Shown: positions 1 through 5,085 of the stretch, one piece after another
Position numbering within the stretch: the first letter of the stretch is position 1
How the letters are laid out: each line of letters opens with the position of its first letter
Assembly (NCBI GenBank): GCA_017408205.1
Contig: JAFQVC010000080.1
Span: forward strand, 1-5,085
Direction: 5' to 3'
Length of the DNA stretch: 5,085 nt
Source: Clostridia bacterium
Lineage (GTDB): Bacteria > Bacillota > Clostridia > Monoglobales > Firm-18
Position numbers and translations under genes: made by a program
Notes under the pieces: model-generated
Databases searched by the model: none
Seen by the model: the letters and a program-made list of their open reading frames with translations, nothing else
What the model was told of the DNA's origin: nothing

Positions 1-40
1 AAATATTTTGTGTGTGGACCTTAATATTTCCTTTTTTCAT
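1..40 (-). CDS. htpG: Start of a probable HtpG (Hsp90-family) chaperone, cut by the window edge
   Basis: An ATG at 40-38 opens a frame that stays open to the edge and reads MKKGNIKVHTQNI, with one further base. The pattern KG-I-V-T-(E/Q)-NI is the N-terminal signature I know from one branch of bacterial HtpG proteins, in which it is followed by FPIIKK and the ATP-binding domain. The E. coli type begins differently. HtpG is an ATP-dependent cytosolic chaperone. The start lies five bases after the aminopeptidase stop (48-46) with a plausible AAAGGA site upstream, so the gene would be the next member of the same operon. Only 13 residues are visible, so the identification rests on a short signature. 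The presence of a gene start is more certain than its name. Confidence 0.6.
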   Translation of the reverse strand, partial: MKKGNIKVHTQNI

Positions 41-45
41 TTGTA

Positions 46-1428
46 TCAGTTCCTTTCGCAGTTGTAAAATGCCTTGTATGCTTTGTATGTCATGTAAACA
101 TCAAGTTTTGAAGTAATTTCAAAGGGTGAATGCATTGATAAAACGGGCACTCCGCAGTCAATAGTTTCAACGTTTAAGTTAGCAACATACTGTGCTACAG
201 TTCCGCCGCCGCCTGCATCAACTTTACCCAGTTCACCGATTTGCCAGTTAACATCATTTTTATTAAACAAGTTTCTTACAAAGCCCACAAGTTCGGCACT
301 TGCATCGTTTGAGCCGCCTTTACCTCTTGAGCCGGTATATTTTGTAATTAACACGCCGTAATTTAAAAGTGGTGAGTTGTTGATTTCATAAACCTCTTTG
401 TAATTAGGATCAACTGCAGCACCTACGTCTGCAGACAAGCATATTGAATTTGCAAGAGCTTTTCTTATTAATAAATCATTGTAGTCACAAGTCATACTAA
501 TCATAACTGCAAGAGTGTCCTGGAAGAATGCAGAACGCATACCAGTATTACCCATACTGCCTATTTCTTCTTTATCTACCAATAGACATACTGCAGTTTT
601 CTGTGGCTTTTCTGTTTCCATAATACCTTTTAATGCGGTGTATGAACAAACTCTATCGTCCTGACCGTATGCACCGATTAAACTTCTGTCAAAGCCAACG
701 TCACGGGCTTTACCTGCAGGAACTACTTCTATTTCACCGCTTATAAAGTCTTCTTCAACAATGCCGTATTTATCATAGATAATGTCCATAACAGCATTTT
801 TTACTTTGTCCTTTTCCTTATCACCGCAGATACTTCCGATTAGTACGTTCAAGTTTTCACCGTCTATCAGTTCTCTTCCTGTTTTCTTCATCTGATTGTC
901 TGCAAGATGGGGAAGCAAATCTGTTACGCAAAATACAGGGTCATTTTCATCAGCACCTATTGAAACAGTAATCTTTTCGCCTTTGCCGTTAATCAAAACT
1001 CCGTGAATTTCAAGAGGCACCGCTGTCCACTGATACTTTTTAATTCCGCCGTAATAGTGTGTTTTAAAAAGTGCAAGTTCTGTATCTTCGTACAAAGGAT
1101 TTTGTTTTAAGTCAAGGCGTGGTGCGTCCATATGAGCCGCAACAAGGTTAATTCCCTTTGAAATCGGCTCTGTTCCTATAACTGCAAGCATTACGCCTTT
1201 GCCCTTGTTTTCAACGTACACTTTGTCTCCGGCAGTTAATGTTTCAAACTCGTCTAAACTTTTAAAACCATTTTCTCTGGCAATTTTTATTGTGTTCTCG
1301 CAACAAAGCCGCTCAGTTTTGCCGTTATTAAGGTAGTCTTTGTAACCCTCGCAAAAGTCCATTATCTCTTTTTTTGTTTCGGCTTTTATGTTCTCCCAGC
1401 CGTTTTTTCTCACATACATTTTATCCAT
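46..1428 (-). CDS. M18-family zinc aminopeptidase
   Basis: Cytosolic metallo-aminopeptidase of peptidase family M18, which removes N-terminal residues from peptides, typically acidic ones, using two zinc ions in a large homo-oligomer. The 460 residues match the usual length, and there is no signal peptide. Visible active-site elements are AAHMDAPRLD (97-106), with zinc ligand H99 and D101; GQDDR (255-259), whose D257 is the likely bridging ligand; DKEEIGS (285-291), with catalytic E287 and ligand E288; SADVGAAVDPNY (332-343), with D334; and MHSPFE (432-437), with ligand H433. GSRGKGGSNDAS (366-377) and VDAGGGGT (403-410) are further conserved loops. The set is complete, so the enzyme should be active. 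Bacterial members are often annotated apeA/apeB or simply aminopeptidase 1; substrate preference cannot be read here, so no symbol is given. The ATG at 1428 has a strong ribosome site and overlaps the transglycosylase stop by eight bases. It probably supplies general peptide turnover. Confidence 0.95.
   Translation of the reverse strand: MDKMYVRKNGWENIKAETKKEIMDFCEGYKDYLNNGKTERLCCENTIKIARENGFKSLDEFETLTAGDKVYVENKGKGVMLAVIGTEPISKGINLVAAHMDAPRLDLKQNPLYEDTELALFKTHYYGGIKKYQWTAVPLEIHGVLINGKGEKITVSIGADENDPVFCVTDLLPHLADNQMKKTGRELIDGENLNVLIGSICGDKEKDKVKNAVMDIIYDKYGIVEEDFISGEIEVVPAGKARDVGFDRSLIGAYGQDDRVCSYTALKGIMETEKPQKTAVCLLVDKEEIGSMGNTGMRSAFFQDTLAVMISMTCDYNDLLIRKALANSICLSADVGAAVDPNYKEVYEINNSPLLNYGVLITKYTGSRGKGGSNDASAELVGFVRNLFNKNDVNWQIGELGKVDAGGGGTVAQYVANLNVETIDCGVPVLSMHSPFEITSKLDVYMTYKAYKAFYNCERN
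51..56 (-). promoter_or_regulatory. Possible Shine-Dalgarno site of the gene starting at 40
   Basis: AAAGGA (56-51, minus strand), within the last codons of the aminopeptidase gene, lies ten bases before the ATG at 40. Spacing is slightly long but workable. It supports reading that ATG as a true start. Confidence 0.5.
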
Positions 1429-1972
1429 TTGTCTTACCTCCGTATATTAAATTATACATTTTATAATTGAATTTTATTTTATTTATGTACGCCGTAGTTT
1501 CGCCAAAAGGTGTTCTGTCAATAGTTTTTCCGTCTTTGGAATACCTTGCATCTTTAAGCCATTTATCCACATTTCCCATTCCCCCGTTGTAGGCGGCAGC
1601 GGCGCAGGAAATATCACCGTCATATCTGTTTAACAGATAACCAAGATAAAATGTGCCTATTCTTATATTGGTATCAGCATCAAACAACATATCGGTATCA
1701 AAGTCTGAAATTCCGATTTTCTCTGCACACCACTTTGCTGTGTCGTCAGTTATCTGCATAAGTCCTTTTGCAGATTTTTTAGACACCGCATCAACTTTAA
1801 AACCGCTTTCTGTTTTTATTATCGACATAACAAGCAAGGGGTCTGTCTGTTGTTCTTTGGCGTATTTTAAAACTGTGTCATAATGGTTCATTGGAAACAA
1901 TAAGCCAAAATTATTGTAACCTATAACAACAAGTATTATAACAACGATTAACACGAAGTTTCGTATCTTCAT
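1421..1972 (-). CDS. Membrane-anchored lytic transglycosylase, Slt (GH23-like) domain
   Basis: Probably cleaves the MurNAc-GlcNAc bond of peptidoglycan non-hydrolytically, forming 1,6-anhydro-MurNAc ends, outside the membrane. From the ATG at 1972 it has 183 residues. K2 and R4 precede a hydrophobic segment (about 6-19) with no lipobox Cys and no clear signal-peptidase site, so it is best read as a signal anchor. The catalytic domain spans about 30-178: KTESGF (53-58) with catalytic E55, KGLMQIT (69-75), DADTNIRIGTFYL (98-110), AAYNGG (126-131), and E158/Y162 in the closing ETTAYINKI block. This is the compact single-domain form, with no LysM or SH3 cell-wall binding domain. Its ATG shares the ATGA junction with the coaE stop (4-base overlap); the only nearby ribosome site is a weak GGA six bases upstream, so re-initiation is likely. 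A GTG at 1987 would add five residues. An Slt gene after coaE recurs in Clostridia, to my knowledge. Confidence 0.92.
   Translation of the reverse strand: MKIRNFVLIVVIILVVIGYNNFGLLFPMNHYDTVLKYAKEQQTDPLLVMSIIKTESGFKVDAVSKKSAKGLMQITDDTAKWCAEKIGISDFDTDMLFDADTNIRIGTFYLGYLLNRYDGDISCAAAAYNGGMGNVDKWLKDARYSKDGKTIDRTPFGETTAYINKIKFNYKMYNLIYGGKTNG
1437..1441 (-). promoter_or_regulatory. Shine-Dalgarno site of the M18 aminopeptidase gene
   Basis: GGAGG (1441-1437, minus strand) is eight bases before the ATG at 1428. It lies within the transglycosylase coding region, where it encodes part of the C-terminal Gly-Gly pair (residues 178-179). The site is strong enough for independent initiation, unlike the weak one at the preceding junction. 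Confidence 0.85.
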
Positions 1973-2538
1973 AATGATTCCAAGCACTCCCTTGCCTTGT
2001 TTGTAAATTGTTCCTCGGTGCCGTTATTTTCTATTACAATATCAGCCAGGTTTTTATATTCATCGTTTGACAGTTGTGAGTTGATTCTGTCAAGGGCAGT
2101 TTTTTCGTCTAAATTATCACGTGCCATAATTCTTTTTAGCCGTACCTCTTTGTCTGCAACTACCGCCACAACCTTTGTGCATTTTTTAAAAGTGGGTGTC
2201 TGGTGCAAAACTGCGGCATCAATTATACATTTATCTGTAATTCTTTTTTCAATCTCGGCTTCAATATATTTGTGCATTATTTTATTTAGTGTTTTAAGTT
2301 TATCAGAGTCTGCAAAAACAATTTTTCCAACAGTTTTTCGGGAAACTGTGCCGTCTGCATTCAGTATTTCCTCACCAAAGGTCTTTACAAGTTCCTCTTT
2401 TGCCACAGTCTGAAGTACAGTATGGGAAATTTCGTCTCCGTCAATTACGGTGTAGCCCATATCTTTTGCAACAGAAGAAAAAAGACTTTTTCCCGTACCG
2501 CTTCCGCCGATTAGTCCTATTATTTTATTTTGCATCAT
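1969..2538 (-). CDS. coaE: Dephospho-CoA kinase
   Basis: Catalyses ATP-dependent phosphorylation of the ribose 3'-OH of dephospho-CoA, the last step of coenzyme A synthesis, in the cytosol. From the ATG at 2538 the protein has 189 residues, slightly short for a family usually near 200. A Walker A loop GGSGTGKS sits at 11-18. VIDGDEI (31-37) carries D33, the likely catalytic base. FGEEILNADGTVSR (54-67) and LNKIMHKYI (84-92, with H89) match family blocks. R140 lies in the lid segment RIMARDNLDEKTALDRINSQ (136-155), and ADIVIENNG (165-173) is the characteristic C-terminal block. The usual PLLFE-type motif is altered: DAAVLHQ (107-113) has Gln where Glu is normal, and the Pro after H89 is Lys. 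The start overlaps the polA end by 14 bases; a TTG at 2553 would add five residues but lacks a ribosome site. The polA-coaE link is common in Firmicutes; mutM, which lies between them in Bacillus, is absent here. Confidence 0.95.
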   Translation of the reverse strand: MMQNKIIGLIGGSGTGKSLFSSVAKDMGYTVIDGDEISHTVLQTVAKEELVKTFGEEILNADGTVSRKTVGKIVFADSDKLKTLNKIMHKYIEAEIEKRITDKCIIDAAVLHQTPTFKKCTKVVAVVADKEVRLKRIMARDNLDEKTALDRINSQLSNDEYKNLADIVIENNGTEEQFTNKARECLESL

Positions 2539-5023
2539 ACCAAGTTTCACCAACGTTCATATCAACCTTTAATGGAACATTTAATTTATATGCACATTCC
2601 ATCTGGGTCTTTAATATTTCTTTAACCTTTTCTATTTCATCTTTATATGTTTCAATAATCAGTTCGTCGTGAATCTGCAAAACCAGTTTTGATTTAAGTC
2701 CTGCTTTTTCAAGTTCGTTATACACTTTTACCATAGCAAGTTTTATAATGTCTGCGGCACTTCCCTGAATAGGGGTGTTCATAGCCACACGCTCACCAAA
2801 AGAACGTGTCATAAAATTGTCCGCACTAAGTTCGGGTAAATATCTTCTTCTGTTTAAAAGAGTAGTTACATATCCGTCGTTCTTCGCTTTTTCCACAATT
2901 TCGTCCATATATTGTTTTACCCCTGAAAACTGTTTAAAATAATTAGCAATATAGTTTTTTGCCTCAAAAATCGGGATTTTTAAGTCTTTTGCAAGGGTAA
3001 ATTCACCCATACCATACACAATGCCAAAATTAACCGTTTTCGCTCTTGAACGCATTTCGGAGGTTACGCTCTCTTTGTCAACATTAAATATCTGCGTTGC
3101 TGTTGCAGTATGAATGTCCAGATCATTTACAAATGCGTCAGTCATAACCTTATCACCTGCAATGTGGGCAAGAACACGAAGTTCAATTTGAGAATAGTCT
3201 GCATCAACAAGCAAACAGTCCTCTTTTGCCACAAACATTTTTCGTATTTCTCTTCCAAGTTCAGTTCTTACAGGAATATTTTGAAGATTTGGCTCTGTAC
3301 TGCTTATTCTTCCTGTTACTGTTACTGTCTGGTTAAAACTTGAATAGATACGGTTTGTTTCTTTATTTACAACAGATAATAAACCGTCTGCATAAGTGCT
3401 CTTTAGTTTTGCAATATGACGGTATTCAAGTATTTTTTCCACAATTGGGTGCTCGTCTTTTAAACGTTCCAGTATATCGGCACTTGTAGAATACCCGCTT
3501 TTTGTCTTTTTCCCTGCAGGAAGTTTTAACGTTTCAAAAAGCACAACCCCAAGTTGTTTTGGTGAGTTAATGTTAAACTGTTGTCCCGAAATAGAGTAGA
3601 TTTCCTGTTCAAGTGTATTTAGTGTTTGTGCTAATTTCTCACGGAAAATTTCAAGCTCGGGAATATTTATTTTTACTCCCTCCCTTTCCATACTTGCAAG
3701 TACGGTTACCAAAGGAAGTTCCATATTATAGTAAAGTTCCTGCTGTCCGTTCTTTTCAATTTTATCGCTGAAATGCTCAAACAGTTTAATTATTGACAAA
3801 ACGGCAGTTTGGGGATTTTCAATTTCCGCAACGCCTAAAATTTTAAATGCAATTTTTTCTAACTCATAGGAACTTGCGGAAGGGTCGTCAATATATGCAC
3901 TAATCATTGTATCAAATGCAACGCCCGGAAAAATGCCGAATTTTACAAGATGCTCTTTTACATTGTGACTTATTTTTTTAATTTCGGTATCAAAAAGCAG
4001 TTCCTTTAACTGTTCTTCGTTAACTTCCCCGATACTGCTTTCGTCTGCCGCTACAACTATGCCGTTATTTATATAATAATACATTGTGCCCTTTTCTTTA
4101 ATCTTTTTTATAACGTCTTTAGCCGCGGACATCAAAACCTCGTCTGTTTTTTGTGTAAGACCAAGTTTTTTAATAAAAGACTGGAAATTAAGGCGCGTAA
4201 ACAACTGCAGTAACTCCTCGTTATTATATTCTTTTATACCGCAGTCTTCTATTGTAAAATCTACCGGTACAAACCGGTCAATAGTTGCAAGTTGTTTACT
4301 TAAAAAAGCGTTGTCTTTATCTGCTTCAAGTTTTGTTTTAACCCCTGCTTTTAAGTCGCCATCTTCAATGTTTTCGTATATTTTTTCAATACTGCCAAAT
4401 TGTTTTATAAGTGAAAATGCAGTTTTTTCGCCGATACCTGCAACACCGGGGATATTGTCGGAACTGTCTCCCATAAGACCTTTTACGTCAATAAACTGAG
4501 TTGGTGTTATTTCGTACTCCTTTAAGAAACTGTCGTAATCATAATCAACAGTTGAGGTTGTTCCGCCCTTTGTAGTTACCAGTTTGATTGTAGTAGTGTG
4601 TGATGCAAGTTGCAAATCGTCTTTGTCACCTGTTAAAATAACACATTTTACTCCCTGCTCACCGCAAATTTCAGATACTGTACCTATAAGGTCGTCTGCT
4701 TCAAACCCCTCTTTTGAAATCATAGTTATATTCATAGCAGACAGCACTTCTTTAAGTAGTGGCATCTGTTGTCTTAATTCGTCAGGCATACCTTTTCTGT
4801 TTGCCTTGTATTTATCATACTGCAAATGTCTGAATGTAGGAGCATGCAAATCGAAAGCCACCAATAGTCCGTCGGGCTTTTCTTCTTCTATATATTTTAA
4901 AAGGATATTTAAAAATCCGTAAACAGCATTAGTATATAAACCCTCATTGTTTGTAAGCAGTCTTATGCCGTAAAATGCTCTGTTTACTATACTGTTTCCG
5001 TCTAATACCATTAACTTTTCCAT
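2525..5023 (-). CDS. polA: DNA polymerase I (proofreading domain degenerate)
   Basis: Cytosolic DNA polymerase for Okazaki-fragment primer removal and repair synthesis. The 832 residues hold three regions. Residues 1-290 are the 5'-3' (flap) nuclease, with D8, the FDLHAPTFRH block (57-66), YKANR (72-76), FEADDL (107-112), TGDKDDLQL (131-139) and the GDSSDNIPG helix-hairpin-helix entry (185-193). Residues about 300-430 are the 3'-5' exonuclease fold, but its metal ligands are missing: no DxE motif, and HNVKEH (353-358) has His where E. coli has D424. Residues about 435-832 are the polymerase: TGRISSTEPNLQNIP (570-584), motif A with D609 (DYSQIELR), O-helix R658/K662/F666/Y670, and motif C H785-D786-E787. 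F666 is the position that gives ddNTP discrimination in E. coli (F762). Replication polymerase and nuclease activity should be intact, proofreading absent, as in Taq polymerase. The ATG at 5023 has an ideal ribosome site. The stop lies 14 bases inside coaE. Confidence 0.98.
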   Translation of the reverse strand: MEKLMVLDGNSIVNRAFYGIRLLTNNEGLYTNAVYGFLNILLKYIEEEKPDGLLVAFDLHAPTFRHLQYDKYKANRKGMPDELRQQMPLLKEVLSAMNITMISKEGFEADDLIGTVSEICGEQGVKCVILTGDKDDLQLASHTTTIKLVTTKGGTTSTVDYDYDSFLKEYEITPTQFIDVKGLMGDSSDNIPGVAGIGEKTAFSLIKQFGSIEKIYENIEDGDLKAGVKTKLEADKDNAFLSKQLATIDRFVPVDFTIEDCGIKEYNNEELLQLFTRLNFQSFIKKLGLTQKTDEVLMSAAKDVIKKIKEKGTMYYYINNGIVVAADESSIGEVNEEQLKELLFDTEIKKISHNVKEHLVKFGIFPGVAFDTMISAYIDDPSASSYELEKIAFKILGVAEIENPQTAVLSIIKLFEHFSDKIEKNGQQELYYNMELPLVTVLASMEREGVKINIPELEIFREKLAQTLNTLEQEIYSISGQQFNINSPKQLGVVLFETLKLPAGKKTKSGYSTSADILERLKDEHPIVEKILEYRHIAKLKSTYADGLLSVVNKETNRIYSSFNQTVTVTGRISSTEPNLQNIPVRTELGREIRKMFVAKEDCLLVDADYSQIELRVLAHIAGDKVMTDAFVNDLDIHTATATQIFNVDKESVTSEMRSRAKTVNFGIVYGMGEFTLAKDLKIPIFEAKNYIANYFKQFSGVKQYMDEIVEKAKNDGYVTTLLNRRRYLPELSADNFMTRSFGERVAMNTPIQGSAADIIKLAMVKVYNELEKAGLKSKLVLQIHDELIIETYKDEIEKVKEILKTQMECAYKLNVPLKVDMNVGETWYDAK
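2547..2551 (-). promoter_or_regulatory. Shine-Dalgarno site that decides the coaE start
   Basis: GGTGA (2551-2547, minus strand) lies eight bases before the ATG at 2538 and inside the last codons of polA. The longer reading frame begins with a TTG at 2553 that directly abuts this site, so it cannot use it. This argues for the ATG at 2538 (or the next codon, ATG at 2535). Confidence 0.65.
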
Positions 5024-5029
5024 TTTGCA

Positions 5030-5034
5030 CCTCC
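5030..5034 (-). promoter_or_regulatory. Shine-Dalgarno site of polA
   Basis: The minus strand reads GGAGG at 5034-5030, six bases (TGCAAA) before the ATG at 5023. It is a full-strength Firmicute ribosome site and fixes the polA start. Confidence 0.85.
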
Positions 5035-5049
5035 GAACACACCATATCT

Positions 5050-5083
5050 ATTATATTATATATTAAAATGTAAATTTATTCAA
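5050..5083 (-). promoter_or_regulatory. Probable sigma-A promoter of the polA operon
   Basis: Read on the minus strand, a TTGAAT box at 5083-5078 (4 of 6 matches to TTGACA) is followed after exactly 17 bases by a perfect TATAAT at 5060-5055. A second perfect TATAAT overlaps it by one base at 5055-5050. The surrounding DNA is very AT-rich. Transcription would begin near 5048 and leave a leader of about 25 bases before the polA start, just enough to hold the ribosome site. No operator or riboswitch is visible in the leader. Because 5085 is the window edge, upstream elements and the preceding gene cannot be seen. The -35 match is only moderate, so this is a motif-based inference. Confidence 0.62.
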
Positions 5084-5085
5084 GG

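Larger units (their letters stand above)
1..5060 (-). other. Probable single operon: polA - coaE - slt - M18 peptidase - htpG-like
   Basis: All five genes point the same way and are joined by overlaps of 14 bases (2525-2538), 4 bases (1969-1972) and 8 bases (1421-1428), then a 5-base gap (41-45). No hairpin followed by a T-run was seen at any junction. One promoter is visible ahead of polA and no room exists for others outside coding sequence. Co-transcription is an inference from this spacing. An internal promoter inside a coding region cannot be excluded, and the 3' end of the unit lies outside the window. Confidence 0.75.

Noticed and set aside
49..110. Short repetitive TGTATGC/TTTGTATG pattern at the 3' end of the aminopeptidase gene
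   Set aside because: It is explained by the coding of a Lys/Tyr/Ala-rich C-terminus (TYKAYKAFYN) and is too short and imperfect to be a repeat element.
1369..1375. Seven-base A-run (minus strand) near the start of the aminopeptidase gene, with a similar run at 3973-3979 in polA
   Set aside because: Considered as phase-variable or frameshift sites. Both frames continue normally through them, such runs are common in AT-rich DNA, and neither gene is of a type known to phase-vary.
1973..1987. Upstream GTG start for the transglycosylase (five extra residues)
   Set aside because: The GTG overlaps the only GGGAG nearby, leaving no usable ribosome site. The ATG at 1972 forms a standard ATGA junction and starts directly at the positively charged part of the signal anchor.
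1997..2413. Open frame of 138 codons on the plus strand
   Set aside because: It lies wholly antisense to coaE, whose motifs are clear. The translation is rich in Ser, Phe and Leu, as expected from the complement of an AT-rich gene, and shows no recognisable domain.
2400..2672. Plus-strand frame spanning the polA-coaE junction
   Set aside because: Both sense genes are certain here. The frame has no homology that I recognise and no promoter.
4263..4278. ACCGGT repeated around an ACAA loop, a possible 6-base-pair hairpin
   Set aside because: It sits inside polA and encodes conserved-looking residues around 249-255 (DRFVPVD). There is no T-run and it is far from any gene end, so it is most likely chance.
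4086..4499. Open frame of 137 codons on the plus strand within polA
   Set aside because: Antisense to the well-defined 5' nuclease region of polA. No ribosome site or domain was seen.
4584..4922. Open frame of 112 codons on the plus strand within polA
   Set aside because: Antisense shadow of the polA N-terminal nuclease domain, with Ser/Cys-rich low-information translation.

Overview
The window is an AT-rich stretch of bacterial chromosome in which all recognisable genes lie on the minus strand, packed end to end. Gene content and order (polA, then coaE, then a small Slt-type lytic transglycosylase), the strong GGAGG ribosome sites and the low-GC codon choice point to a Firmicute of the class Clostridia. 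This is an inference from family knowledge; the genus cannot be told from the sequence alone.

Read in the direction of transcription (from 5085 down to 1), the layout is as follows. A sigma-A type promoter with two overlapping TATAAT boxes lies at about 5083-5050. DNA polymerase I follows (polA, 5023-2525; 832 residues, proofreading domain visibly inactivated), then dephospho-CoA kinase (coaE, best start 2538, end 1969). Next come a membrane-anchored lytic transglycosylase (best start 1972, end 1421) and an M18 zinc aminopeptidase (1428-46). The first 13 codons of one more gene begin at 40 and run off the window; they look like the N-terminus of the Hsp90-family chaperone HtpG.

The genes are joined by overlaps of 14, 4 and 8 bases and a final gap of 5 bases. 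No terminator or spacer was seen between them. This is the signature of one polycistronic message with translational coupling. Functionally it is a housekeeping cluster covering DNA repair and Okazaki-fragment processing, the last step of coenzyme A synthesis, peptidoglycan remodelling, peptide turnover and probably protein folding. The products do not form one pathway, and their association looks like conserved growth-linked co-expression.

No mobile element, CRISPR array, tRNA, rRNA or riboswitch was found, and no gene-free stretch exceeds about 65 bases. I found no evidence of a previously undescribed system. The points most worth a second look are the htpG-like start at the edge, the continuous chain of coupled starts, the degenerate exonuclease site of PolA and the altered substrate-binding motif in CoaE.
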